From the NCBI GenBank assembly GCA_020445745.1, contig JAGRGB010000115.1, forward strand, positions 1-44,281: a DNA stretch of 44,281 nucleotides. Reading direction: 5' to 3'. A program made the translations under genes and the position numbers. This DNA comes from Rhodocyclaceae bacterium. GTDB taxonomy: Bacteria > Pseudomonadota > Gammaproteobacteria > Burkholderiales > Rhodocyclaceae. Below are positions 36,101 to 44,180 of this stretch, piece by piece (the stretch's first letter is position 1; each line of letters begins with the position of its first letter). The notes under the pieces are model-generated. The model saw only the letters and a program-made list of their open reading frames with translations, made no database searches and had not been told where the DNA came from.

Positions 36101-37086
36101 TCGGTTTTCGCGCCGACCGCCTGCCGCTGCTGCAGCGCAAGGACCGCTGGCTCGCAGTCAGTGGCGAGGGCAACATCGTCAGCGGCTGGGATTCCATCGA
36201 TATGAAGGCCGTGCTCGAAGCCGACGCCGGTGCGATCACGGTCGACGAGACGCCGCCGCCCAGCCTCTCCGATGACGTCGTGATCCTCGGCGACGAGCGC
36301 GAGCCCGGCAATTTCCGGATCTCGGCGGACATCGGAATTCGCCTCGGCAAGTCCTTCTTCCTGACCGCGATGGGCCTCGACACCCGGCTCGCCGGCGGCA
36401 TCGACATCTACGTACGGCCGGCGCGCCCGCCGGCGGCAAGCGGCGTGATCCTGCTCGAGGGGGGCGTGTTCGAGGGCTACGGGCAAAAGCTCGCGGTGGA
36501 AAACAGCAGTGTCAATTTCGCCGGGCCGGTGGGCAATCCGTCGCTCAACATCACCGCGTTGCGCAAGGGGCTGGAGGTCGAGGCCGGCGTCGCGATCACC
36601 GGTACCGCGCGGCGTCCCCGGGTGCAGCTGGTGTCCTCGCCCAACGTGCCCGATGCCGAGAAGCTCGCGTGGATCGTGCTCGGCCGACCGCCGGACACCA
36701 CCAGCGGGGCCGATCTCGGTCTGCTGATCCCGGCGGCCCAGGCGCTGCTCGGCGGGCCCGGCGGGGGCATCACCAGCCAGTTGTCGAACTCGCTCGGCCT
36801 CGACCAGATCAGCATCGGCCAGGGTGACCTCAACAGTGCCGGCCGCAGCGCCACCAGCTCGGTCGTGGACAGCGGCGTGCGCAGCAACGCCGCCGGGGTG
36901 TCGGGCCAGGTCGTGACCCTGGGCAAGCGGCTGTCGAGCGACACCTTCCTGGCGTTCGAGCAGAGCCTCGCCGGCGCCGAGAGTATCGTCAAGCTGACCC
37001 ATCAGCTCGGCGAGCGCCTGTCGGTGGTGGCCCGCGGCGGAACCAACAATGCGGTCGACCTGTTCTATACGTTCACATTCCGCTGA
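33103..37086 (+). CDS. tamB: TamB homologue (translocation and assembly module, DUF490)
   Basis: The protein has 1327 residues. A single N-terminal inner-membrane helix (about 22-45: LGLAVTAVVLLVALAFWVSG) is followed by a very long, low-complexity beta-rich periplasmic region and the conserved C-terminal TamB/DUF490 domain (DIYVRPARPPAASGVILLEG, SSPNVPDAEKLAWIVLGRPP, ending NNAVDLFYTFTFR). TamB spans the periplasm as a lipid-transfer-like groove and works with the outer-membrane BamA paralogue TamA. Here tamA is not adjacent; the gene follows trpC by 7 bases with no strong Shine-Dalgarno, so coupling to trpC translation is likely. Function is inferred from the family. Confidence 0.9.
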   Translation: MPEQTPSRPPEAGSARRPVAIRVLRWTLGLAVTAVVLLVALAFWVSGTTSGLRAVARVAQSATAGAVRLEGVDGRLIDRLTIDRLAVDLPDFRLAVERLEFHWAPLALLEEQLELRTVAAESVQFAARPGEPAPAGPPAPPQGIPVPLRLDLGRLAVGRLLVSQWAESGFGDTTLRIDAIEVGAQADRARIAIAQAAARLPWGEANARGTVATASPFELAIDASLAGEYQDRPYRLALSALGTLLEPRLTLTGSSAGVDARIEAVARPFEAVPLAHARLSAGPLDPAEFAPDAPRAALYLDADLRLPAAPAGSTPDPLDWAIAGPVSIVNREAGAWDGRRIPLERLDGTFRWQGRRLVTEDLRLALTGEGRISGRAAWQPAAQDPVGRFDVGLRLDGVRPRALDARLPETVLAGTVDGSGDGEGQQARLAIAGEGLSLDALAKHGGRRVTLSELRLTRGEATVSGEASLALDGERSFSARLGAVALDPSALFAEAPQAQLSLALEADGRLEPEPDVQLVYRFEPSQLTGHALAGEGRARLGLARISEAELWLSLAGNRVDARGAWGQEGDLLAIKADAGELDVIDPQLQGRALLDAELGGTPEQPAGRALLTADRLRLPGGWRLSGLNLQGTLAGGLDGNLVLAAGVGEVRDADRKTVLEHAGLSIEGSRAAHRAELNVSAPGEDALSATLQGGLDEDGGWRGRLLELQSRGRLAMRLDQPAELIVAGDVVSLGAARLSTGHGGYLSLDRSVWQGGNLDLAGRMGGFGIDLSAGPQDSDAPLRGRLQFGGEWDVRIAETVDGSFKLQREAGDLVLVGDAPAELGLSDIQLIANANAGDLAIAAHAEGVRLGKLAASLNTAVERDGAAVRLVPGASLLGSAQLDMPSVRWLGPVLSAQLLTGGRLKAGLSIAGTVDAPLAVGELEGGELELNLPEAGLRLAGGRLEASFDQDYLRIIHLEFVSPNLVRPTESRIPVDSLMAKPGRFLASGSIDLADGAGSFGFRADRLPLLQRKDRWLAVSGEGNIVSGWDSIDMKAVLEADAGAITVDETPPPSLSDDVVILGDEREPGNFRISADIGIRLGKSFFLTAMGLDTRLAGGIDIYVRPARPPAASGVILLEGGVFEGYGQKLAVENSSVNFAGPVGNPSLNITALRKGLEVEAGVAITGTARRPRVQLVSSPNVPDAEKLAWIVLGRPPDTTSGADLGLLIPAAQALLGGPGGGITSQLSNSLGLDQISIGQGDLNSAGRSATSSVVDSGVRSNAAGVSGQVVTLGKRLSSDTFLAFEQSLAGAESIVKLTHQLGERLSVVARGGTNNAVDLFYTFTFR

Positions 37087-37229
37087 CCCGTGTCCGCCGC
37101 ACCCGGCGATAAGGCTTGCCGGCAACGAACGCCCGTGCGAAATTGGGTGGACGGCGGCGAGGATCGCGGTCGAGGTGCCGGCTGCCGCCGCCGGCGCCCG
37201 GTCCGGAGTCGCGCGAGCAGGAGGGAACG

Positions 37230-37781
37230 ATGGCTGAAAAGACGATACAGATCGACAGTGCGATCTTCGGCGGTGGCTGCTTCTGGTGCCTGGAGGCGGT
37301 GTTCTGCCGGGTCAAGGGCGTGCAGGCCGTGACTTCGGGCTACGCCGGTGGCCAGATGCCGTCGCCCGATTACCGCGCGGTATGCACCGGTGGTACCGGT
37401 CATGCCGAGGTCGTGCGCGTCGATTTCGACCCGGCAGAGGTCAGCTACGGCGACCTGCTCGCGGTGTTCTTCGCGATTCACGACCCGACCACGCCGAACC
37501 GCCAGGGCAACGATGTCGGCACCCAGTACCGCTCGGTGATCTTCGCGGTGTCCGGCGACCAACAGCTGCTGGCCCAGCGCGCCATCGCCGATCTCGACGC
37601 GAGCGGCGAATACGCCGACCCGGTGGTCACCGAGGTATTGCCGGCGAGCCGCTTCTGGCCGGCCGAGGACTACCACCAGGACTACTTCGCGAACAACCCG
37701 AACCAGCCCTATTGCCGGCTGGTCGTGGCGCCCAAGGTCGACAAGTTCCGCCAGCGCTTCGCCGAGCTGCAGCATCGCTGA
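37230..37781 (+). CDS. msrA: Peptide-methionine (S)-S-oxide reductase MsrA
   Basis: This 183-aa enzyme reduces methionine-S-sulfoxide in proteins. The catalytic motif GGGCFWC (14-20) holds the sulfenic-acid-forming Cys17. The family blocks [20 protein letters not shown] and [11 protein letters not shown], and the conserved [12 protein letters not shown], are present. A perfect AGGAGG precedes the ATG at 37230. It is soluble with no signal peptide, so it acts on cytoplasmic proteins. It follows tamB by 143 bases, so separate transcription is possible. Confidence 0.97.
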   Translation: MAEKTIQIDSAIFGGGCFWCLEAVFCRVKGVQAVTSGYAGGQMPSPDYRAVCTGGTGHAEVVRVDFDPAEVSYGDLLAVFFAIHDPTTPNRQGNDVGTQYRSVIFAVSGDQQLLAQRAIADLDASGEYADPVVTEVLPASRFWPAEDYHQDYFANNPNQPYCRLVVAPKVDKFRQRFAELQHR

Positions 37782-37870
37782 CGCGCCGGTCCGCGGGGCC
37801 GCGGTTACAATCGGCGATCGTCTGCGCGATCGGCGCGCAGGTCGGCAACGCACAACAGGAGAGCAAGCCC

Positions 37871-38206
37871 GTGAGTGACCCCCAGGATCTGCAGATCGAG
37901 GATCTCGAAACCGGTGACGGTACCACCGCCGCCAAAGGCATGACCGCCACCGTCCATTACACCGGCTGGCTGACCGACGGCACCAAGTTCGATTCCAGCA
38001 AGGACCGCAACCAGCCGTTTTCGTTTCCGCTCGGTGCCGGCCATGTCATCCAGGGCTGGGACCAGGGCGTGCAGGGCATGAAGGTCGGCGGCCGGCGCAG
38101 GCTGACGATCCCGCCCGCCCTGGGCTACGGCGCTCGCGGCGCCGGTGGCGTGATCCCGCCGAACGCGACGCTGGTGTTCGAGGTCGACCTGCTGGACGTG
38201 AACTGA
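37871..38206 (+). CDS. FKBP-type peptidyl-prolyl cis-trans isomerase (111 aa)
   Basis: The start is a GTG at 37871 with AGGAGA 7 bases upstream. The single FKBP domain shows [38 protein letters not shown], and [20 protein letters not shown], with the usual Tyr, Asp, Trp and Phe pocket residues. There is no insert-in-flap domain, so it is an isomerase of the small FkpA-core type and probably not a strong chaperone. With no signal peptide it is cytoplasmic. GTTACAAT at 37804-37811 is a candidate -10 element. Confidence 0.94.
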   Translation: MSDPQDLQIEDLETGDGTTAAKGMTATVHYTGWLTDGTKFDSSKDRNQPFSFPLGAGHVIQGWDQGVQGMKVGGRRRLTIPPALGYGARGAGGVIPPNATLVFEVDLLDVN

Positions 38207-38278
38207 CCGGTCGGCAGCAGCTGCTGCGGCGCCCCGGCGTGCGCGGCGACTGGCGGCGGACAGCCGAGGAGTGATTCG

Positions 38279-39154
38279 ATGGCGCGCATCAAGGTGTTGC
38301 ACCGAACCGTCTATCGTTATGCCGAAGCGGTGCATTTCAGCGAGCACCGCTTCATGTGCCGGCCGCGGGACAGCCACGACCTGCGCCTGATCGAAACCGG
38401 CATCCGCATCGACCCGCTGCCGGAGATGCGCTGGCTGCACGACGTGTTCGGCAACTCGGTGCTGATCGCCCGCTTCACGGAGCCGGCCCCGGAGCTCAGC
38501 TTCGAATCCACCTTCCTCGCCGAGCACTATCCCTCGGTTCCGGAGGTGGACCTGATCGAGCCCTATGCGATGCGCCTGCCGTTCAGCTACGACGCCGGCG
38601 AGATGCCGGACCTGGCACGCAGCGTCGAGCGCCAGTATCCGGATTCGCGCCACCGGGTCGACGCCTGGGTGCGGGAAATCTGCGCCCGCGCCGAGACCGA
38701 CGACACGCTGTCGCTGATCAAGGCCGTTACCCACGGCATCAAGGACGGCTTCGAGTATCGCGCCCGCGACGAGGAGGGCACCCAGTCACCGGTGCAGACG
38801 CTGGAGCTGGGCAGCGGCAGTTGCCGCGACTTCGCGCTGCTGATGATCGAGGCGGTGCGCAGCCTCGGCCTCGCCGCCCGCTTCGTCTCCGGCTACCTGT
38901 ACGATGAATCGCTGGTCGATGCCGAAAACGCGATGGTCGGCGGCGGCGCGACGCATGCCTGGGTGCACGTCTATCTGCCCGGCGCCGGCTGGCTGCCGTT
39001 CGATCCCACCAACGGCATCGTCGGCGGCCGCAACCTGATCCGGGTCGCGGTCGCTCGCGACCCGGCCCAGGCGGCGCCGCTGACCGGCAGCTATGTCGGG
39101 CCGCCGGACGCCTACCTGGGCATGGAAGTCGAGGTCAAGGTCAGCGTCGGGTGA
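38279..39154 (+). CDS. Transglutaminase-like cysteine protease family protein (291 aa)
   Basis: The ATG at 38279 follows GAGGAG. A beta-sandwich N-terminal domain (residues 1-85, KVLHRTVYRYAEAVHFSEHR) precedes the papain-like transglutaminase core with Cys182 (GSGSCRDFALLM), His226 (GATHAWVHVYLP) and Asp242 (PFDPTNGIVGG). These are the catalytic triad. The family is common in bacteria and some members are peptidases or amidases. The substrate is unknown. In many genomes it lies beside an alpha-E/ATP-grasp ligase pair, which is absent here. No signal peptide. Confidence 0.9.
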   Translation: MARIKVLHRTVYRYAEAVHFSEHRFMCRPRDSHDLRLIETGIRIDPLPEMRWLHDVFGNSVLIARFTEPAPELSFESTFLAEHYPSVPEVDLIEPYAMRLPFSYDAGEMPDLARSVERQYPDSRHRVDAWVREICARAETDDTLSLIKAVTHGIKDGFEYRARDEEGTQSPVQTLELGSGSCRDFALLMIEAVRSLGLAARFVSGYLYDESLVDAENAMVGGGATHAWVHVYLPGAGWLPFDPTNGIVGGRNLIRVAVARDPAQAAPLTGSYVGPPDAYLGMEVEVKVSVG

Positions 39155-39187
39155 GGCCGCCGCCAAGCCCCACAGGTACGTCGCGCA

Positions 39188-40834
39188 TCATGCCGGCGGC
39201 ATCGCCCGCGCGATAAGCGCCGTCATCGGCAGGTCGGCGGCCAGCGTGCCGAAGGCCAGTCCGTGGCGCCGCGCGATGCGCGAACGGCGGAACGCCTCGG
39301 CCACCTGCGCATCGCCGCCGTCGAGCAGGATTGCCGCCTGCAGCGCCAGAGCCAGGTCTTCGACGATGGCGCGGCTGCGCACCGCGAGCGTCACATCGTC
39401 GTCGAAGGCGCGCGCCAGCCGGGCGATCGCGTCGTCGAACGCGCGGTCGCGCCCGCGGGCTCGGCCGAGTTCGTCGAACAGCGCGTCGCGACAGGCCGGC
39501 TCGTGGCGAATCGCGCGCAGCACGTCGAGGCAGACGACGTTGCCGCTGCCCTCCCAGATCGAGTTCAGCGGCGCCTGGCGGTAGAGGCGCGGCATCACCG
39601 TGGTCTCGACGTAGCCGAGGCCGCCGAGGCACTCCTGGGCTTCATTCACCAGGGGCGGCGTGCGCTTGCACAGCCAGTACTTGCCGATCGCCGTCGCTAT
39701 CCTCGCGAAGGCGGCCTCGCGCGGCTCGCGGGGCGCTGCATCGACTGCGTGCGCGACCCGCATCGCCAGCGCCACCGCGGCCTCGCTCTCGATGATCAGG
39801 TCGGCCAGCACGTTCTGCATCAAGGGCTGTTCGACCAGCCGGCGGCCGAAGGCGCCGCGCTGGCAGGTGTGGTGCAGGGCCTGCACCACCGCCTGGCGCA
39901 TCAACCCGGCCGACGCGATCATGCAGTCGAGCCGCGTCAGCGCCACCATCTCGAGGATCCTCGCGATGCCGCGATCCGCCTCGCCGACCCGCTCGGCCAG
40001 CGCGCCGGCGAACTCGACCTCGGCGGAGGCATTGCTCCAGTCGCCGAGCTTGTCCTTCAGGGCCTGGACATGCACCGCGTTGCGGCTGCCATCCGCAAGC
40101 ACGCGCGGCACCAGGAAGCAGCCGAGGCCGACCTCGTCGCGGGCCAGCACCAGGTGGGCGTCGCTCATCGGCGCCGAGAAGAACCACTTGTGGCCGACCA
40201 GCCGGTAGCTGCCGTCGGCCAGTCGCTCGGCGCGGGTGCTGTTGCTGCGCACGTCCGAGCCGCCCTGCTTCTCGGTCATGCCCATGCCCATCGTGCAAGC
40301 CAGTTTGTCGCCGGCGGGCAATGGCCGCGGATCGTATTCGGTGGCGGTCAGCTTCGGCAGCCAGCGTGCCGCGAGCGACGGCGCGTGGCGCAGCGCGGCC
40401 ACCGCCGCGAAGCTCATCGTCAGCGGGCAGGCGGTGCCGGCGTCGGCCTGGGTGTGCAGGTACAGCAACGCGGCGCGGGCGACCTGGGCGCCGGCCCGTG
40501 CGGCATGGTTCCAGCCGAAGCTGTGCACGCCATGGCCGGTGGCCAGCGTCATCAGGCGGTGGTAGGCAGGATGGTAGTCCACCGTGTCGATGCGGCGGCC
40601 GTAGGGGTCGAAGGCGCGCAGCACCGGCCGCTGGAGGTTGGCGGCTTCGCCCAGCGCGCGCATCTCGCCACCGACCAGGGCACCGTAGGCCGCCAGCTCG
40701 CGATCCGCCCAGCCGCCGCCCTCGCGGGTGACGGCGTCGGAGAGCGCGCTGTCGCTGGACCAGGCATTGTGGTCGGCCAGCGGCTCGGGCTGGTTGCAGA
40801 CCTCGTGGGTACGGAATCGCTCGTCTTGTGTCAT
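39188..40834 (-). CDS. aidB: AidB-type acyl-CoA dehydrogenase family protein
   Basis: This 548-aa flavoprotein belongs to the AidB branch, which is induced by alkylation damage and binds DNA in E. coli. N-terminal HEVCNQPEPLADHNAWSSD is diagnostic for AidB. FAD contacts appear in CTMGMGMTEKQGGSDVRSNS. The C-terminal part (NEAQECLGGLGYVETTVMPR, YRQAPLNSIWEGSGNVVCLD) is also characteristic. It is known to be only weakly active on acyl-CoA. The ATG is at 40832-40834 and the gene is divergent from the oxidoreductase gene, sharing the AT-rich control region. An Ada box was not identified. Confidence 0.93.
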   Translation of the reverse strand: MTQDERFRTHEVCNQPEPLADHNAWSSDSALSDAVTREGGGWADRELAAYGALVGGEMRALGEAANLQRPVLRAFDPYGRRIDTVDYHPAYHRLMTLATGHGVHSFGWNHAARAGAQVARAALLYLHTQADAGTACPLTMSFAAVAALRHAPSLAARWLPKLTATEYDPRPLPAGDKLACTMGMGMTEKQGGSDVRSNSTRAERLADGSYRLVGHKWFFSAPMSDAHLVLARDEVGLGCFLVPRVLADGSRNAVHVQALKDKLGDWSNASAEVEFAGALAERVGEADRGIARILEMVALTRLDCMIASAGLMRQAVVQALHHTCQRGAFGRRLVEQPLMQNVLADLIIESEAAVALAMRVAHAVDAAPREPREAAFARIATAIGKYWLCKRTPPLVNEAQECLGGLGYVETTVMPRLYRQAPLNSIWEGSGNVVCLDVLRAIRHEPACRDALFDELGRARGRDRAFDDAIARLARAFDDDVTLAVRSRAIVEDLALALQAAILLDGGDAQVAEAFRRSRIARRHGLAFGTLAADLPMTALIARAMPPA

Positions 40835-40991
40835 CGGCGGCTGCTTGGCCCGCTTGGAAGCCTTCCTTCAACTTAGACGAGGACGACTGGTCGCGGTGCG
40901 CCCCATGCGCGATCGGTCACGGTGCCTTCCGGTGATCCGCAAGGCATTGGCTGTGGCGGGCAGCCGTGGCCGAGGCAGGACAGGGCAAGAA

Positions 40992-41038
40992 TTGCAATAA
41001 TCGGGACAATATTTCAATTGTTTTGATGTTTATTGCAA
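40992..41038. promoter_or_regulatory. AT-rich inverted repeat, candidate operator between aidB and the oxidoreductase gene
   Basis: TTGCAATAA (40992-41000) and TTATTGCAA (41030-41038) form a perfect 9-bp inverted repeat with a 29-bp AT-rich spacer, which contains a further CAATTG palindrome (41015-41020). It lies 66 bases before the start at 41104, in DNA otherwise very GC-rich. It is the best regulatory site in the window. Confidence 0.55.
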
Positions 41039-41103
41039 AAGTAGACGCTTATACAGTGACTCCACCGCAGCAGTTTCGCTGCCCGCAACACCAGGAGTCG
41101 ATC

Positions 41104-41736
41104 ATGAACGTTCTCGTCATCGGTGCCGGCCAGATGGGCTCGGCCTTCGTCAAGCAACTGGTCCGCAGCGGCCACCAGGTCAGCGTCACCGCCCGCGACC
41201 TCGCCAAGGCCGAGGTCCTCGCCGCCGCCCATCCCGGCGCCCGCGCGGTGCCGCCTGGCGGCGCTGCCGCAGCCGCCGAAGTCGTCGTCGTCGCCACCGG
41301 CTACGGCGACGCGCTCGCCGCGCTGCAATCGGTCGGCGGCCTCGACGGAAAGGTGGTGATCGACATCACCAACCCGCTGACCGCCGACTATATGGGCCTG
41401 ACGATCGGCCACGACACCTCGGCCGCCGAGGAGATCGCCCGCGCGCTGCCCGGCGCCGAACTGGTCAAGGCCTTCAACACAGTGTTCGCACCGGTGCTCG
41501 CCGACGGCGCCGACTTCGGCGACGGCCAGCGGGTCAGCGTCTTCGTCGCCAGCGACAGCGCGCGCGCCAAGCGCGTGGCCAGCGATATCGCCGAGGCGAT
41601 CGGCTTCGCGGTGATCGACGCCGGCGGCCTGGTCAACGCCCGCTATCTCGAGCCGCTGGCCGGACTCAACATCTACCTCGGCTACGGCGCGGGGCTGGGC
41701 ACCGGCATCGCCCCGACCTGGCTGCGCAAGGCCTGA
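41104..41736 (+). CDS. NAD(P)-dependent oxidoreductase, F420-dependent NADP reductase-like (210 aa)
   Basis: The ATG at 41104 follows AGGAG. GAGQMG (7-12) in VLVIGAGQMGSAFVKQL is the Rossmann glycine motif. The pattern VVIDITNPLTADYMG and ELVKAFNTVFAPVL is typical of the NADP-oxidoreductase/F420-dependent family. The C-terminal block IDAGGLVNARYLEPLAGLNI fits as well. The proteobacterial members do not use F420 as a rule. The substrate is unknown. It is in the same direction as the SnoaL-like gene 42 bases downstream, and both are probably governed by the inverted repeat upstream. Confidence 0.88.
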   Translation: MNVLVIGAGQMGSAFVKQLVRSGHQVSVTARDLAKAEVLAAAHPGARAVPPGGAAAAAEVVVVATGYGDALAALQSVGGLDGKVVIDITNPLTADYMGLTIGHDTSAAEEIARALPGAELVKAFNTVFAPVLADGADFGDGQRVSVFVASDSARAKRVASDIAEAIGFAVIDAGGLVNARYLEPLAGLNIYLGYGAGLGTGIAPTWLRKA

Positions 41737-41778
41737 ACACCTCGTTTTTCCCCCACCAGCTACAGAAGGAAAACCCCG

Positions 41779-42330
41779 ATGAAAGCCTCCAAGACCCTCC
41801 TCGCCATGGCCGTCAGCCTGCTGATTGCGTCCGCCGCCCAGGCCCAGTCGATGGCCGAGAACCCGCCGACCCCGGCGCCGCCCCACGAGCCCCAGGCCGC
41901 CGATGTCGAACAGCGCCTGCAGGTGTTCGATACGCTGGACTTCGACGTGTTCACCAACCAGAAGTGGGACCGCCTGCACGAGAGCCACGCCGAGGACATC
42001 GTCGTGACCTGGCCGGACGGCCACGAGACCCAGGGCATCGCGGCCCACATCGAGGACCTGAAGGCGATGTTCGTGTTCGCGCCGGACACCTCGATCCAGG
42101 TCCATCCGATCCGCTTCGGTTCGGGCTCATGGACGGCGGTGACCGGCGTCATGACCGGCACCTTCACGGAGCCGATGCCGATCGGCGACGGCAAGACGAT
42201 CCCGCCGACCGGCAAGCGCTTCGCGATCGGCATGGCGACGATCGGCCACTGGAAGGACGGCACGATGGACCACGAGTGGCTGTTCTGGGACAACCAGGAC
42301 TTCATGCGGCAGCTCGGGCTCGGCCAGTAG
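41779..42330 (+). CDS. Secreted SnoaL-like/ester cyclase family protein (183 aa)
   Basis: A signal peptide (TLLAMAVSLLIASAAQAQ) is removed near residue 23. The remainder is an NTF2/SnoaL cone fold: FDTLDFDVFTNQKWDRLHES, HAEDIVVTWPDGHETQGI, and AVTGVMTGTFTEPMPIGDGK. Its last block MATIGHWKDGTMDHEWLFWD is typical of SnoaL-type ester cyclases. GAAGG lies 8 bases before the ATG. It probably forms an operon with the oxidoreductase gene. Its activity cannot be determined; many such proteins are not polyketide cyclases. Confidence 0.85.
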   Translation: MKASKTLLAMAVSLLIASAAQAQSMAENPPTPAPPHEPQAADVEQRLQVFDTLDFDVFTNQKWDRLHESHAEDIVVTWPDGHETQGIAAHIEDLKAMFVFAPDTSIQVHPIRFGSGSWTAVTGVMTGTFTEPMPIGDGKTIPPTGKRFAIGMATIGHWKDGTMDHEWLFWDNQDFMRQLGLGQ

Positions 42331-42354
42331 TCGAATCTCGCCGGCGGCGGCTGG

Positions 42355-42395
42355 ATTGACGACGCCCCCGCGCAAATGAGCGGGGCGTCGTCAAT
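42355..42395 (+). terminator. Strong 14-bp hairpin, terminator of the 41.1-42.3 kb operon
   Basis: ATTGACGACGCCCC (42355-42368) pairs perfectly with GGGGCGTCGTCAAT (42382-42395), with a 13-base loop. It sits 24 bases past a stop codon. There is no long T-run, but it is the strongest stem in the window. Confidence 0.7.
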
Positions 42396-42546
42396 CGCCG
42401 GTCGGCACGGGCGTCGGCGCCCACCGTCGCGATGGCCTTCAAGTGCGCGAGGCCGCCTCGGCTCGATTCGCAGCATTGCGTCTCGGGCCGTGCTTGCTCA
42501 TCGCATACAATGAGATCGCGGAGAAGACAAGAAGAGGGGGACGCCG

Positions 42547-44145
42547 ATGGATCCGGCCACTGGCGCACAAGCCCGGCCACGCATTTTCGTCAGTTACCGA
42601 CGCCAGGACAGCGAGGCGGCGGTCGGCCGGCTGGTCGAAGACCTGCACCGCGCGTTCCCGGACAACCAGGTGTTCCAGGATTGGGCGAGCATCGCGCCGG
42701 GCGAGGATTTCGTCGTCGCACTGGAGCGTGAACTGTGCAACTGCGCCGCCGCGCTGGTGGTGATCGGCCCGCGCTGGTTGTCGGCCACCGACGCTGCAGG
42801 CAGGCGCCGCCTCGATGACCCCGACGACTGGGTGTGCCGCGAGATCGCCGAATGCCTTGCCCGTGACGGTGTGCCGGTGTTCCCGCTGCTGGTCGACGGC
42901 GCCCAGATGCCCGCCCCGGCCGACCTGCCGGAAACCATCCGAAGTCTGGCCCGGCGCCAAGCCTATCCGATCGTCACGCGCCACTGGGCGAAGGATCGCG
43001 GCGCACTGGTGGACATCCTGCGCCGGCTGCCCGCCCTGCATGGTCCTTCGGGGACGCCGGCCGGGGTGCCACCGACCGGCACCGGCGACGGACGTGTGTC
43101 GGTGTCGGCTTCACCGTCATCGACCGGCGACGGCGGTGTCAACAAGCCAAGGGTTGCGCCGTGGGCCCTGCTAGGCGGCGTCGCGACGGTGATCGCGATC
43201 GGCCTGGTGATCGTTAACATCAATAGCGATCGCGGGCAGCCGGGACCGTCCGGACCGGTGGCCAGTGAGCCTGCGAAACCGAACCAAGGACCGGTCGCGA
43301 CGCCCACGCCGCCGTCGGGCGTTGGCGAGACGTCTGGGACGGGCGAGCCGTCGCCGACCCCAAACGCGGTCGGCCCGGACCGATCCGCTCCGGTCGCGGC
43401 GAAGCCCTTCAGGGCCGGCGACAGCTTCCGCGACTGCAACGATTGCCCGGAGATGGTCGTCGTGCCGGCCGGCGAGTTCATGATGGGCTCACCCGAGGGC
43501 GAGCAGGGGCGGGCTGGCGATCAGGGGCCGCAGCACCGGGTGCGGATCAGCGAGCCGTTCGCGGTCGGCAAGGTCGAAGTCACGTTCGACCAGTGGGAGG
43601 TCTGTGTCGCTGGCGGCGGCTGCAGTCAGAAGCCGGACGATCGCGGCTGGGGTCGCGGATCGCGGCCGGCGATCAACGTCAGCTGGAACGACGTGCAGGC
43701 CTATCTGAAATGGCTGTCCAGGAAGAGCGGCCAGCGCTACCGCTTGCTTAGCGAGGCGGAGTGGGAATTCGCCACCCGCGCCGGTAGCACGACACGCTAC
43801 CCGTGGGGAGACGGTCCCGGCCGGGACAACGCGAATTTCTATCAGTCCGGCAGCCGCTGGAGCGGCAAGCAGACCGCGCCGGTGGGCCAGTTCGACGCCA
43901 ACCGCTTCGGCCTCCACGACGTGATCGGCAACGTCTGGGAATGGGTCGACGATTGCTGGCACGACAGCTACCAGGGTGCGCCCGCCGATGGCAGCGCCTG
44001 GACGAGTACTTCATGCGACGGGCGGGTTGTGCGCGGCGGCTCATGGGGCAGCATCCCGGACTATGCGCGTTCGGCCGGCCGCCTCGGCTACGGGCCCCGC
44101 AACCGTGGCGAAGATATCGGGTTTCGTCTTGCCAGGACGCTCTAG
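42547..44145 (+). CDS. TIR domain - membrane segment - formylglycine-generating-enzyme-like (SUMF1) fold protein (532 aa)
   Basis: The ATG at 42547 follows GAGGGGG. A TIR-type domain occupies residues ~11-150 (RIFVSYRRQDSEAAVGRLVE, ALVVIGPRWLSA, DDWVCREIAECL; Glu99 is the likely catalytic Glu). A Thr/Ser/Gly/Pro-rich linker contains one membrane helix at ~205-223. A SUMF1/FGE fold fills ~300-532 (MVVVPAGEFMMGSPEGEQGR, LLSEAEWEFATRAG, NVWEWVDD, RVVRGGSW, GFRLARTL). The catalytic Cys pair after RGGSW is missing (GSIPDYARSAGR), so it is not a working sulfatase-activating enzyme and more likely binds a ligand. The TIR half would lie in the cytoplasm and might hydrolyse NAD+. It stands alone. Confidence 0.85.
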   Translation: MDPATGAQARPRIFVSYRRQDSEAAVGRLVEDLHRAFPDNQVFQDWASIAPGEDFVVALERELCNCAAALVVIGPRWLSATDAAGRRRLDDPDDWVCREIAECLARDGVPVFPLLVDGAQMPAPADLPETIRSLARRQAYPIVTRHWAKDRGALVDILRRLPALHGPSGTPAGVPPTGTGDGRVSVSASPSSTGDGGVNKPRVAPWALLGGVATVIAIGLVIVNINSDRGQPGPSGPVASEPAKPNQGPVATPTPPSGVGETSGTGEPSPTPNAVGPDRSAPVAAKPFRAGDSFRDCNDCPEMVVVPAGEFMMGSPEGEQGRAGDQGPQHRVRISEPFAVGKVEVTFDQWEVCVAGGGCSQKPDDRGWGRGSRPAINVSWNDVQAYLKWLSRKSGQRYRLLSEAEWEFATRAGSTTRYPWGDGPGRDNANFYQSGSRWSGKQTAPVGQFDANRFGLHDVIGNVWEWVDDCWHDSYQGAPADGSAWTSTSCDGRVVRGGSWGSIPDYARSAGRLGYGPRNRGEDIGFRLARTL

Positions 44146-44150
44146 AAGCA

Positions 44151-44180
44151 GGTTTGGGGTCAGGTCTAGCTTAATAGCAT
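44151..44180. mobile_element. Possible remnant end of a REP-associated (Y1) transposon
   Basis: TTTGGGGTCAGGTCTAGCTT resembles the conserved GGGGTCAGGTCT leader that precedes REP-associated tyrosine transposase genes in many proteobacteria. No transposase is in the window. Recognition is by memory of the motif. Confidence 0.3.

Noticed and set aside
34513-37125. An 870-residue open frame on the minus strand
   Set aside because: It is antisense to tamB. High GC and codon bias explain the lack of stops, and the translation is Gln/Arg/His-rich shadow sequence.
43900-44145. Diversity-generating retroelement variable region at the end of the FGE-like domain
   Set aside because: FGE folds are common DGR targets, but the last codons are not rich in AAC/AAT, and no reverse transcriptase or template repeat is seen in the window.
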